Positions 7,350 through 16,131 of a DNA stretch of 64,000 bases are shown here, in pieces. Numbering within the stretch: position 1 is the stretch's first letter; every line of letters starts with the position of its first letter. The translations under genes and the position numbers were made by a program. The notes under the pieces were generated by a model. The model had not been told where the DNA came from. It searched no databases and saw only the letters and a list, made by a program, of their open reading frames with translations. This DNA comes from Betaproteobacteria bacterium (GTDB lineage Bacteria > Pseudomonadota > Gammaproteobacteria > Burkholderiales > SG8-39): the NCBI GenBank assembly GCA_004298385.1, contig SCTX01000082.1, positions 1 through 64,000 on the forward strand, given 5' to 3'.

Positions 7350-9269
7350 TCAGTTCTTGGCGGATTTCTTCGTGCCACCCCAAGCATTGAGGGCGCGCAA
7401 CAGCGGCCGCTTCTTAGTCTGATGCGCCTGCATGCGGTGCAGGATATCGTCCAGGGTTCGCATGGCTTCGATAATGTGCGGCCCCTTGTTCAGCATGACG
7501 CATTCGGCCCGTTCCCCCATGGCCGCATCGGTAATTTCCGCGCGCGATGGCAATCCGGTCTTGGCTAGCGTCTCCAACACCTGGGTCGCCCAGATCACCG
7601 GCATATGCGCGGCCTCGGCCGCCCATAGAATCTCCTCCTGGACCTCCGCCAATCGTTCGTAGCCGCACTCCACGGCAAGATCGCCGCGGGCGATCATGAC
7701 CCCGGCCGCCTTGCCGGCCATGGCCGAAAACAGCAGTTCCGGGAGATTTTCAAAGCTGCGGCGGGTTTCGATCTTGAGCACAATGCCTAGATCGGCGGCG
7801 CCGAGTTCGATCAGGCGGGCGCGCAAAGTCTCCACATCCCTGGCCCCTTGTACAAATGACAAGCCCACCAGATCCGCCAGTTTGGCGACGATCTTCAGGT
7901 CCTCGATGTCCTTCGCGCTCAAGGCCGGCAGGTCGAGCTGGCTATCCGGCAGGTTGATGCCTTTGTCGCCGGCCAATTTTTCTCCGACATCCCGGGCCTG
8001 GGTGATTTCGATCTCCAGCCTATCCTTGCCAATGTGGCGGATCACGCCGCCGATGCGGCCATCGTCAAACCAGATTCTCTCCCCAACGCAAACCTGCTCA
8101 AATACTTCCGGTAAGGTGCAAGCCAGCGCGGGCGCCGGGCGTTGCCTTTTTCCCTTTTCCATGTGTGCCGGTTGACCGATGCCGCTGCGGGTCAGGTGCA
8201 GGGTGCTGCCGCGCTCCAGACGCAGCACCCCCTCCCTACGCGGCAACTCGGCCAAGAGATTGGTCCGCGTTCCGATTACCTTGCGCCGCAGCTTGAGCCG
8301 CGTTTCGGGCACCAAGTAGACGGTTTGAGCGCACTCGGCCAGCACACCACTCTCGTCCCGACGAACAACCCGCAGGCTGCGCTCGGCGCCACGGGCGTCG
8401 GTAAGATCGATGTGGTCGCCCGCCTTCATCTGACCCAGCCACTCCGTACTCACCCCAACATGCACGGGCGCGCCGACTATCGGCGCTGTCGCTACCGCCG
8501 TCCGCAGGCCGACGCGGGCGGGAGCAATAATGCGACCGAGATCATCCCGCTGCGGCCGCAGCTTGAGCACGGCAGGTCCGGGGGCAATGGGGCCAGTGCG
8601 CAACTTGGGCCCTCCAAGATCCATGAGTATTCTTACAGGCCGACCTGCCGCTTTGGCTGCACGGCGAACATGGGCCACCATTGCTTTCCACTCGTCAGCC
8701 CCGTCGTGGGCGCAATTGACGCGGGCTATATCCATGCCGGATAGAACCAATCCCCGGACCAGTCCGAAATCGCCGGCGGCTTCCGACGGCAGGGTTACCA
8801 TGATGCGGACCGTCCTCCCCGGGGGCGGCGCCCCAAGCAGATCGGCCGTATGCCGTTCAAGCAGCTTTCGGCTGCTCTGGATTCCGGCCGGTTCGTCCCT
8901 GGAGTGGGCTCGCCAGGGCTGCCCGGTCAAACGGTGCAGAATGCCGAGGACCTTGTCCAGATTGGCCAGAACATGGGATTCGGCGCGTCCAAGGGACGAT
9001 ACACCGATCCGGGCGAGCTGTTCTTGCAACGGGCGCCGGTCGCTCCGGCGGAGAGCCAGATAGTGGGCGAGATTGCGCGCGCTTGCCCTATAGCCGGGGT
9101 CGACACTCCGAAGCCAGGGCGCCAAGGTCACCTCGTTTTTCAGCATACTCGCGCGCAGGGACCACAACTGGTCGATGAGTGCTTTGCACGCCCCTTCGTC
9201 CCATGGATCGACGATCTGCAGCTGTCTATTCTTTCGCATCGCGTTCCCCGCGGGCTGGGGGTTCCTCAT
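7350..9269 (-). CDS. Pyruvate-kinase-like protein with N-terminal extension and enlarged B region
   Basis: The protein has 639 residues, against about 470-480 for normal PykF/PykA. Residues 1-150 are a helical extension I cannot assign. A pyruvate kinase barrel starts near 153. Substrate, metal and nucleotide motifs are kept: RVN (183-185), GGPKLRTG (219-226), LKIE (498-501), MIARGDLAVE (525-534), WATQVLETLA (560-569) and PSRAEITDA. Between PKLR and KIE there are about 275 residues instead of the usual 150. Two B-domain-like stretches are visible: AGDHIDLTDARG (283-294), and GERIWFDDGRIGG (396-408) with KGINLPD (436-442). The C-terminal allosteric domain is absent. Probably an active but unusual pyruvate kinase family member. 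A second in-frame ATG at 9239 is also possible as the start. Confidence 0.78.
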   Translation of the reverse strand: MRNPQPAGNAMRKNRQLQIVDPWDEGACKALIDQLWSLRASMLKNEVTLAPWLRSVDPGYRASARNLAHYLALRRSDRRPLQEQLARIGVSSLGRAESHVLANLDKVLGILHRLTGQPWRAHSRDEPAGIQSSRKLLERHTADLLGAPPPGRTVRIMVTLPSEAAGDFGLVRGLVLSGMDIARVNCAHDGADEWKAMVAHVRRAAKAAGRPVRILMDLGGPKLRTGPIAPGPAVLKLRPQRDDLGRIIAPARVGLRTAVATAPIVGAPVHVGVSTEWLGQMKAGDHIDLTDARGAERSLRVVRRDESGVLAECAQTVYLVPETRLKLRRKVIGTRTNLLAELPRREGVLRLERGSTLHLTRSGIGQPAHMEKGKRQRPAPALACTLPEVFEQVCVGERIWFDDGRIGGVIRHIGKDRLEIEITQARDVGEKLAGDKGINLPDSQLDLPALSAKDIEDLKIVAKLADLVGLSFVQGARDVETLRARLIELGAADLGIVLKIETRRSFENLPELLFSAMAGKAAGVMIARGDLAVECGYERLAEVQEEILWAAEAAHMPVIWATQVLETLAKTGLPSRAEITDAAMGERAECVMLNKGPHIIEAMRTLDDILHRMQAHQTKKRPLLRALNAWGGTKKSAKN

Positions 9270-9293
9270 CCGGCCACCCTTGTGAAAGTCAGG

Positions 9294-9491
9294 TCAGACA
9301 GCGAACTTCCCGGCCTCGATCATGGCATCGATTTCCCACTCGGCCTGCGGCCGATCGTCATGGGACGAGGCGCCCTGGAAACCCCGCCCCTCCGCAATGC
9401 GTTCCGGCGACGCGCCGAACGCAACCGTGCACGACTGCCGAAGATTCAGAGTTAGCTGCGCCGCAGCGACGGCAAAACTTCTGCGCCCCGG
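9294..9491 (-). pseudogene. Coding-like remnant in frame after the glcG-like stop
   Basis: Directly after the TAG of the next (upstream) gene the same minus-strand frame stays open for 65 codons. It reads like protein near its end (HDDRPQAEWEIDAMIEAGKF, then AV and a TGA at 9294-9296). There is no start codon or ribosome-binding site of its own. It may be a degraded gene end or a C-terminal extension separated by a stop mutation. In GC-rich DNA this could also be chance, so this is a weak call. Confidence 0.22.
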
Positions 9492-9995
9492 CTAGAACTC
9501 CAGGCTTTCCTGGATCGCGGCAATGCCCGCCTTGGCGCAGGCCTCGTCCGCCTCCCCGCCCGGGGCGCCGGACACGCCGATCGCGCCGAGCATCTGGCCG
9601 CCGCCTTCGATGATCACGCCCCCGCCCAGGACCACGACATGGGGCAGGTGCCGCACTCCGCTCTGCGCCTTGCCCGGCTGAGTCAAATCGACCAGCGCGC
9701 CGGTGTTGCTGCGAAAACTCGCCGCGGTCCAAGCTTTGCCGCCCGCGGTGCGCGGGGTATGCGGTCCGGCGTAGCGATCGCGCAGGACCACCTGCACTAC
9801 GCCGCTGCGATCGACCACCGCCACGGCGGCCTGCCAGCCGCTGTCGCGGCATTTCTTTAGCGCCGCCCGCGCCGCCTTGAGCGCGGTCTCGAGCGTCAGA
9901 TTGCGCGTGGCATAGGTAGCTGCGTCCTGGGCCAGAACCTGGCCAGGGAAAACCAGCAGCGCCGCGCACAACAGCATGCCTGCTGCTGCTCTCAT
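9492..9995 (-). CDS. Secreted GlcG/HbpS-type (DUF336) protein
   Basis: 167-residue protein with a clear Sec signal peptide (MRAAAGMLLCAALLVFPGQVLA, cleavage before QDA). It then has the DUF336 fold seen in GlcG and the haem-binding HbpS: LTLETALKAARAALKKC, WQAAVAVVDRSGVVQVVLRDR, KAWTAASFRSNTGAL, LPHVVVLGGGVIIE, LGAIGVSGAPGGEADEAC. Members bind haem or small ligands in the periplasm or outside the cell; no single function is established. The gene is divergent from the secreted protein at 10112. The 222-bp stretch up to the pyruvate-kinase-like gene contains the in-frame remnant described separately. Confidence 0.85.
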   Translation of the reverse strand: MRAAAGMLLCAALLVFPGQVLAQDAATYATRNLTLETALKAARAALKKCRDSGWQAAVAVVDRSGVVQVVLRDRYAGPHTPRTAGGKAWTAASFRSNTGALVDLTQPGKAQSGVRHLPHVVVLGGGVIIEGGGQMLGAIGVSGAPGGEADEACAKAGIAAIQESLEF

Positions 9996-10111
9996 CTCGT
10001 TCTCCTCATGCTATGCTCGCCCTGCGATTCAAAGTTGCGGCGGCGCGCCCAGCGCCATCCGCTGCCAATATAACGCGGTGCCAGCATTCGTATCTTGAGT
10101 TTTGTCAATCC

Positions 10112-10816
10112 GTGCCGATTCGTTCCCGCCGCCTCGTAATCCTGAGCCTGCTGCTAGTGTTGGCGCCGATTCCCGCGTTCGCGGCCCGCCCGTTCAACAC
10201 CGACGACGCGCGCATCGTCGATGCCGGCGGCTGCCAGATAGAGACCTTCGTCAAACAACAAGGAAAACTCGGCGAGCGCGAGGCCTGGCTCCTGCCCGGT
10301 TGCAATCCCGGCGGAAATCTCGAGCTCACCTTCGGCGGGCTGAATATCAGGAACGATGCCGAAGGGCGCGCGAGCACTCTCGTCGCGCAGGGTAAGACCC
10401 TGCTCAAGCCGCTGCAAACCAATGGCTATGGCCTGGCGACGACCCTGGGTGCGGCCAGGCAGCGCCCGTTCGCCGCCGACCCGGCGTCGCATTGGAGCCC
10501 ATTCGTCAATCTGATCTCCAGCATTTCGCTGCAAAACGATACGACCGTCATCCACGTCAATGCGGGTGCGCAGGACGATCGCAACACGGGGGTGATACGC
10601 TCGACCTGGGGCCTGGGAGCGGAGATCCTGGTCGCGCCGCGCCTGCAAGCGATCGTCGAGAGCTACGGCCAAAAAGGCGAAAAGCCGAGCCAGCAGACCG
10701 GCCTACGCTACTGGATCGTGCCCGAGCGCGTGCAGGTCGACGGCACGCTGGGCTCGCAACGCAGCGGCCAGCCGGCACGCAACTGGATCTCCTTGGGGCT
10801 CCGACTCCTGTTCTGA
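10112..10816 (+). CDS. Secreted or outer-membrane protein of unknown function
   Basis: I do not recognise the family with confidence. From the GTG at 10112 the product is 234 residues with a good signal peptide (MPIRSRRLVILSLLLVLAPIPAFA before ARP). Upstream in-frame codons exist but would bury the signal peptide. The mature part has alternating polar/hydrophobic strands (LELTFGGLNI, GYGLATTLGAA, TTVIHVNAGAQ) and ends in SLGLRLLF, a terminal Phe as in outer-membrane beta-barrels. It is divergent from the glcG-like gene and convergent with the PPK2 gene, with only 11 bp between stops. Confidence 0.7.
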   Translation: MPIRSRRLVILSLLLVLAPIPAFAARPFNTDDARIVDAGGCQIETFVKQQGKLGEREAWLLPGCNPGGNLELTFGGLNIRNDAEGRASTLVAQGKTLLKPLQTNGYGLATTLGAARQRPFAADPASHWSPFVNLISSISLQNDTTVIHVNAGAQDDRNTGVIRSTWGLGAEILVAPRLQAIVESYGQKGEKPSQQTGLRYWIVPERVQVDGTLGSQRSGQPARNWISLGLRLLF

Positions 10817-10827
10817 GCCGGCGCCTA

Positions 10828-12306
10828 CTATAGATTGCGCTCCATCCGCTCGACGATGGTCTTGAGGATTTTGACGCGCGCGAAATATTTGTCTTCGGCC
10901 TCGACCACGGTCCACGGCGCGATTTCGGTGCTGGTGCGGTCTATCATGTCGCACACCGCCTGCTCGTATTCGTTCCATTTCTTGCGGTTGCGCCAGTCCT
11001 CCTCGGTGATCTTGAAGCGCTTGAAGCTGGTCTTCTGGCGCAAGGTAAAGCGCTTCAACTGTTCTTCCGCGGTGATCTGCAGCCAGAACTTGCACACGAT
11101 CGCGCCGCCGCGCACCAGTTGCTCCTCGAAATCGTTGATCTCGCTGTAGGCGCGCATCCAGTCGGCGACGCCACAGAAGCCTTCGACGCGCTCCACCAGC
11201 ACGCGCCCATACCAGGACCGGTCGAAAATGGTGATGCGCCCGCGCCGCGGCGCATGACGCCAGAAACGCCACAGATAGGGCTGCGCGCGCTCCTCCTCGG
11301 TCGGCGCCGCCACCGGCACCACCTGGAAATGGCGGGCATCGACTGCGCCGGTGATGCGCCGGATCGCCCCGCCCTTGCCCGCCGCGTCCGAACCCTCGAA
11401 CAGCAGGATCAGCGAGTGCTTCTTGAAGTACTTCCGGTCGCGCGACAGCAGGTTCAGCCGTCCCTGCCATTTCTCCAGTTGGGTGTCGTATTTCTCCTTG
11501 GCGATCTTCTGCGTCATGTCGAGGTTGCGCAGCAGCCCGAGGTTGTCCATTTCCGGCAACGGCGGCACCTGCACCCGGCGTTCCTTGTAATTGCTTTTCT
11601 CCAGCCGCTTTTTCATCGCATCGAGCAGCAGCTTGCCGGCGGTAAGGCTGCGATAGCGCGGATCCGCGCCTTCGATCACCGTCCAGGGGGCGTTGGCATT
11701 GCTGGTTTCACGCAGCGCGCGCTCGGAGACCTCGCGGAACGCGTCGTACCTCTTGAAGTTATCCCAATCCATTTTGGTGACCCGCCAGCGGGTGAGCGGG
11801 TCCTTCTCCAGCTCCTGCATGCGCTTTTTCTGCTGTTTCTTGGAAAGGTGGAACCAGAACTTCAGCAGCAGCACGCCCTCGTCGCAAAGCATTTTCTCGA
11901 AACGCACGATGTCCTCGAGGCTGGCGTTCAGTCCGGCATCGTCGGACTGCCCCAGCACCCGGCTCACGATCGGGGCGGTGTACCAGGAACCGAACATGAT
12001 GCCGATCTTGCCCTTGGGCGGCAGTTCGCGCCAGAAGCGCCACATCCGCGGCCGCTCGGCTTCTTCGTCCGAGGGGTCGCCGAAGGCGCGCGTCTGGATG
12101 TGGCGCGGGTCCATCCATTCGTTGAGCAAGTTGACGGTTTCGCCTTTGCCGGCTCCGTCCACCCCGCCGATCAGGATCAGCACCGGGAATTTTCGCGCCT
12201 GCGCCAGATCGAATTGCGCGTTAAGCAAGGCCTCGCGCAACTTGGGCTCCTGCCTGGCATAGACTTGCTTCGTCACTTTGTGGCCTAACTCAGCGGATTC
12301 AAACAT
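10828..12306 (-). CDS. pap: Two-domain PPK2: polyphosphate:AMP phosphotransferase
   Basis: Class II PPK2 (PAP) uses polyphosphate to phosphorylate AMP to ADP. The 492 residues hold two tandem PPK2 domains. The first has Walker A GVDGAGKGE (about 48-56), the second GSDAAGKGG (about 305-313). The second keeps the Walker B/lid residues FDRSWYG (361-367); the aligned site in the first reads MFGSWYT (104-110), so its Asp and Arg are lost and that half is probably not catalytic. The start at 12306 has AAAGGGGG just upstream; the frame runs much further 5' but overlaps the CHAD gene. Two nt separate it from the CYTH/CHAD stop, making it the last gene of the relA operon. Confidence 0.92.
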   Translation of the reverse strand: MFESAELGHKVTKQVYARQEPKLREALLNAQFDLAQARKFPVLILIGGVDGAGKGETVNLLNEWMDPRHIQTRAFGDPSDEEAERPRMWRFWRELPPKGKIGIMFGSWYTAPIVSRVLGQSDDAGLNASLEDIVRFEKMLCDEGVLLLKFWFHLSKKQQKKRMQELEKDPLTRWRVTKMDWDNFKRYDAFREVSERALRETSNANAPWTVIEGADPRYRSLTAGKLLLDAMKKRLEKSNYKERRVQVPPLPEMDNLGLLRNLDMTQKIAKEKYDTQLEKWQGRLNLLSRDRKYFKKHSLILLFEGSDAAGKGGAIRRITGAVDARHFQVVPVAAPTEEERAQPYLWRFWRHAPRRGRITIFDRSWYGRVLVERVEGFCGVADWMRAYSEINDFEEQLVRGGAIVCKFWLQITAEEQLKRFTLRQKTSFKRFKITEEDWRNRKKWNEYEQAVCDMIDRTSTEIAPWTVVEAEDKYFARVKILKTIVERMERNL

Positions 12307-12308
12307 GA

Positions 12309-13856
12309 CTACCCCCTTTCGGAATTTCCATGCGGTGATTTCCAGAACGGCTTCTGTCTCTGCCAATGATCCCATGCGCGCCCAAGCGCGTCGAGTTGTA
12401 GGTGCGTACTGGCCGCGCTCCAGCCTTGGATCATGCCACTGACGCGCGCATCGGGTGCGGGGGCGCGCGCCCGCGCCGCCACCTCCGGCAGCAGGCGCAG
12501 CAAGGTCGCCGCGTCGTTCAGGCGTCCAAGCACTTCCTGTATCCCGGCGAGCGACTGAACGTAAGGCCGCACGCGACGTTGCGGGAACAGGGTCGCAAAG
12601 AATTCCGCCGCATAGCGCAGTTTCTTGGCCGCGATACGTAGGCGATGGCGCCCGGCGGCATCGAGTTCGTGCAGACGTTGCCCCCGCTTTTGCAAAGTGG
12701 CTTCGCGCTGCTGCAACAGGCTTGCGGCAAAGCCCGCGAGCGGCAGGGAAAACGCCGCATGCTCCGGCATCGATACGCCCTCGGTGAGCAGCCGTCCGAG
12801 TTCCAGCCACAGGCGCTGCCACGCGGGCGAGGCGACAATGCCCTGCGCGGCGCGCAGGTGTATGCGTCCCAACCGGGCGCAGCGCCGTTCGAACGCGATC
12901 ACCGCAGATTCGTCTGCGCGCTGCTCGCGCAGCGCGCGCAGCGTCTCGTGCACGAACACATCCCAGTCGCGCGCCTTCCCCAGTGCGGCGCCCTGCTCCT
13001 TGAGCTGGACCATGACCGGCGCGAACGCGGCCTGCGGAATTACGTTCTTGAACAAGCTAAAGCAGGCGCGCAAGCGCCGCAAGGCGACACGCACTTGGTG
13101 CAGGTATTCCGGATCCTTGCCTGCGAGAAAACCGGTCTCGTTCGCCTGCACCTGCGCCATGCAACTGTGCATGATGGTGGTGAAAGCCGTCGCCACGCTG
13201 CCGCGCTCGTCCAGTTCGAGTTGCGCCGCCTTGACCGGACACGCCGGCTCCTTGCGCGCGAGCGCGTAGCCGCGCTCGGCCTTGCTCGCCTGGCCGAGGC
13301 GCAGCGGCAGTCGCTCGAGCAATTCCAGCGCAAGCTCGTACAGGCGCGCGGGGCTGCCGGCGAGCAGCTCTATTTCGGCTTCGCTGATCGGGCTCGCACA
13401 CCGGCCGCTGCGGATGTTCCCGCTGTCCAGGCAGAGCTCGGCCAGGCTGCCGTCGGCGAAACCAAGGCGCAGGCGGGTGCGCGCGAACTCGGTCGCAAAA
13501 ACCGGCGCGAGCTTCGCCCGCAGACTCGGGGCGCGAAACAGCTTCCCCTCCGGCGTCGCGGCGAGCAGGCCGAAATCCAGCGCCTCGCCCGCCAGAGGCC
13601 ATTCCCACTCTTCGCGCACATGCAGCCCGGCCGCTGCCTTGCCTTCGGTCTTCAGCGTCTGCAGCCAGCGCCCGCCGTCGGAGCGCAGGCGCAGCGCAAG
13701 GCCTGCGCGCAGCAAAGCCCGCTCGGGCGTGTCGTAATAGATGCTGCGGACGCCGCGGGTCGATGCGCGCCCCTGCTGCAGCGCCTTGATCCGCGGATCA
13801 CGGCGCAGCCGGCGCAAATCCTGCGGCGCGAGCAACAGCTTGAGTTCGGTTTCCAC
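12309..13856 (-). CDS. CYTH-CHAD domain protein (inorganic triphosphatase-like)
   Basis: 515 residues. The N-terminal CYTH domain starts METELKL, the metal-binding ExExK signature, followed by SIYYDTPERALLRAGLALRLR; this fold hydrolyses triphosphates (for example E. coli YgiF on inorganic triphosphate). From about residue 215 a CHAD domain follows (basic helices such as YLHQVRVALRRLRACFSLFK and RLRIAAKKLRYAAEFF); CHAD domains are known to bind polyphosphate. The GTG start overlaps the relA TAG by one base (TAGTG), so translation is coupled. The neighbours RelA and PPK2 suggest a job at the junction of (p)ppGpp and polyphosphate metabolism; this is inference. Confidence 0.9.
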   Translation of the reverse strand: METELKLLLAPQDLRRLRRDPRIKALQQGRASTRGVRSIYYDTPERALLRAGLALRLRSDGGRWLQTLKTEGKAAAGLHVREEWEWPLAGEALDFGLLAATPEGKLFRAPSLRAKLAPVFATEFARTRLRLGFADGSLAELCLDSGNIRSGRCASPISEAEIELLAGSPARLYELALELLERLPLRLGQASKAERGYALARKEPACPVKAAQLELDERGSVATAFTTIMHSCMAQVQANETGFLAGKDPEYLHQVRVALRRLRACFSLFKNVIPQAAFAPVMVQLKEQGAALGKARDWDVFVHETLRALREQRADESAVIAFERRCARLGRIHLRAAQGIVASPAWQRLWLELGRLLTEGVSMPEHAAFSLPLAGFAASLLQQREATLQKRGQRLHELDAAGRHRLRIAAKKLRYAAEFFATLFPQRRVRPYVQSLAGIQEVLGRLNDAATLLRLLPEVAARARAPAPDARVSGMIQGWSAASTHLQLDALGRAWDHWQRQKPFWKSPHGNSERG

Positions 13857-16063
13857 TATCTTCTGCTCGCGGTGAGCACGCCCTGCACTTCCCTCACCAG
13901 AGCGAGGGTTCGCTGCAACTGCTCCAGATCGGAGACTTCGACGGTGAAAGACATGTAGGCCCTATGCTGCTTCGATTGCGTGTAGACCCCGGTGACGTTG
14001 ATTTTCTCTCGCGCGAGCACCTCCGAAATATCGCGCAGCAGCCCCTGGCGGTCCTGCGCCTGCACCACGATGTCGACCGAAAACACGCCATCGTTCCGCT
14101 GACCCCAGGCGGCTTCGATCATGCGTTCGGGTTGAAGCTCGGCCAGGCGTTGCAAGTCGCGGCAGTTGCGGCGGTGAATCGACACCCCGCGGCCACGGGT
14201 GACGAAACCAGCGATGACATCGGGTGGCGCAGGCCTGCAACACTTGGCCAATTGCGTCAGCAGCTTGTCCATGCCGACGATGAGAATACCGCTGCCTGTC
14301 GCATCGGCTCGGATCTTGCCCGGCAACAGGGATTCCGGCTCCGCCCCGGCCGGCATCGCGCCGCGCAGAACGGTCTGAAGCTGCTTCGCCCCGATTTCCT
14401 CGCGTCCGGCGGCGGCGAACAATTCCTCGCTCCTGGCGTAGCCGAGCTGCTGCGCCAAGTGGTCGAGATTGGCGCCGGTCATGCCTACACGCTGCAGTTC
14501 GCGCTCGACCATGGCGCGCCCCTGGGCGACGGTCTCGGCCAGCGACTGCGCGTTGAACCACTGCCTAACCTTGCTGCGCGCGCGCGAACTGTGGATGTAC
14601 CCCAGTGCCGGATTCATCCAGTCGCGGCTCGGTCCGCCGGTCTTGGCGGCGACGATTTCCACCCGCTGGCCATTGGCGAGCCTGTAATTGAGCGGCACCA
14701 TCACGCCGTCGACCTTGGCGCCGCGGCAGTGGTGGCCGAGATCGGTGTGCAGACGATAGGCGAAATCCACCGGTGTCGATCCCTGCGGTAAATCCAGTAC
14801 CCGCCCCTGCGGCGTGAGCACGTAGACCGTGTCGTCCGGCGCCGTCTGCTTGAACCGCTCGGCCCGGTTGACGGATTCGACTACGTCGTCGCGCCAGGCG
14901 AGCACCTGCCGCAGCCAGGCGATTTTCTCGTCGAAGGGGTCCGGCCTGGAGACGGAGGCCGCTCGCCCCGTCCCTGCCTCCTTGTAGCGCCAGTGCGCGG
15001 CCATCCCCAGTTCGGCGTGGCGATGCATGTCGTGAGTGCGGATCTGCACTTCCAGCGCCCGTCCGTCGGCGCCGACCACCGCGGTATGTAGCGAGCGGTA
15101 GTCGTTGCTTTTCGGGCGCGAGATGTAATCGTCGAACTCTTTCGGAATCGGCGTCCACAGGTTATGCACTATGCCGAGCGCGGTGTAGCAGTCCTTCACC
15201 GAGTCCACCAGCACGCGCAGCGCGCGCACATCGTAGAGCTCGGAGAAGTCCAGCGACTTGCCGCGCATTTTGTTATAGATGCTGTAGATGTGTTTGGGCC
15301 GGCCCTGCACTTCGGCGCGTAGGCCCGCCGCCCGGAGTTCGGCGTCGAGGCCGGCCACCGCGCCAGCGATGAAATTCTCGCGTTCGTCGCGTTTCTCGTC
15401 CAGCATGGACGCGATTTTTTTGTACACCTCGGGCTCGAGATAGCGAAACGCGTAGTCTTCCAACTCCCACTTGAGTTGCCAGATGCCCAGCCGGCTGGCG
15501 AGCGGGGCAAAAATGTCCAGCGTCTCCTGCGCATAGGGGCGGCGCAGCGCGTCGGGCGAGCGCGCCAGGAAGCGCAGCGTCTGAGTGCGGCTCGCCAGCC
15601 GCACCAGCACCACGCGGATGTCCTCGACCATGGCGAGGAGCATCTTGCGCAGCACCTCGGCCTGCGAACTGCGCGCCGCGCCGGCTTCCTGTCCCGGCAG
15701 TCCGCGGGTGAGCATGCGCAACTGGTTCAGCTTGGCGATGCCCGCCACCAGCGCCGCTACGGCCGGGCCGAAGGCGGAGACGAGCTTGTCCTGACTGTCG
15801 GCCAGATACTGCGGCAGCGCGAACAGGATGCCGGCGATGCGCGTCTCGGCGTCCAGCCGCAGCGCGGCGAGGGAGGAGGCTAGGCCCAGCGCATGTTCCA
15901 GCGCCGGCTCGCCCGTGCCGAGCAGCTTGTCCGCGTACACCGACACGGCGAACTCGTAGGCACGGCGCAGCCGGGCGGCATCGGCTTCGGGCAAGCCGGT
16001 GGCGATCGGAACCAGCGCCGGCTCGGCCAAATCGACTTGTGCGCTGTGCACGGCGGTGCCCAT
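13856..16063 (-). CDS. relA: GTP pyrophosphokinase RelA ((p)ppGpp synthetase I)
   Basis: Ribosome-associated stringent-response enzyme making pppGpp/ppGpp from ATP and GTP/GDP. The 735 residues match RelA. The pseudo-hydrolase domain lacks the His-Asp dyad (the SpoT LHDV-type segment reads ILFALPQYL at 79-87), so hydrolysis is not expected. The synthetase domain shows GRPKHIYSIYNKM (254-266), YDVRALRVLV and RPKSNDYRSLHTAV, and carries EFDD at 309-312, the acidic motif of monofunctional RelA rather than RxKD of SpoT/Rel. TGS (VYVLTPQGRVLDLPQGSTPVDFAY), zinc-finger and ACT domains follow. TATAAT at 16070-16075 sits only 6 bp before the ATG. It is the first gene of relA-CYTH/CHAD-pap and divergent from mtfA. 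Confidence 0.96.
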   Translation of the reverse strand: MGTAVHSAQVDLAEPALVPIATGLPEADAARLRRAYEFAVSVYADKLLGTGEPALEHALGLASSLAALRLDAETRIAGILFALPQYLADSQDKLVSAFGPAVAALVAGIAKLNQLRMLTRGLPGQEAGAARSSQAEVLRKMLLAMVEDIRVVLVRLASRTQTLRFLARSPDALRRPYAQETLDIFAPLASRLGIWQLKWELEDYAFRYLEPEVYKKIASMLDEKRDERENFIAGAVAGLDAELRAAGLRAEVQGRPKHIYSIYNKMRGKSLDFSELYDVRALRVLVDSVKDCYTALGIVHNLWTPIPKEFDDYISRPKSNDYRSLHTAVVGADGRALEVQIRTHDMHRHAELGMAAHWRYKEAGTGRAASVSRPDPFDEKIAWLRQVLAWRDDVVESVNRAERFKQTAPDDTVYVLTPQGRVLDLPQGSTPVDFAYRLHTDLGHHCRGAKVDGVMVPLNYRLANGQRVEIVAAKTGGPSRDWMNPALGYIHSSRARSKVRQWFNAQSLAETVAQGRAMVERELQRVGMTGANLDHLAQQLGYARSEELFAAAGREEIGAKQLQTVLRGAMPAGAEPESLLPGKIRADATGSGILIVGMDKLLTQLAKCCRPAPPDVIAGFVTRGRGVSIHRRNCRDLQRLAELQPERMIEAAWGQRNDGVFSVDIVVQAQDRQGLLRDISEVLAREKINVTGVYTQSKQHRAYMSFTVEVSDLEQLQRTLALVREVQGVLTASRR

Positions 16064-16131
16064 GGCTGAATTATACTCGCCACGGTAGGGTGATCCGCCG
16101 TGAGCAAACGCAAATCGACGATAATCTCCTC

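Noticed and set aside
9294-9491. Assigning the remnant to a molybdopterin dehydrogenase FAD-binding subunit
   Set aside because: A faint resemblance (FAVAAAQLTLN) is too short to support a family call.
12307-12822. N-terminal extension of the PPK2 protein
   Set aside because: It would overlap the CHAD gene in another frame; the start at 12306 has a strong ribosome-binding site and gives the family length.
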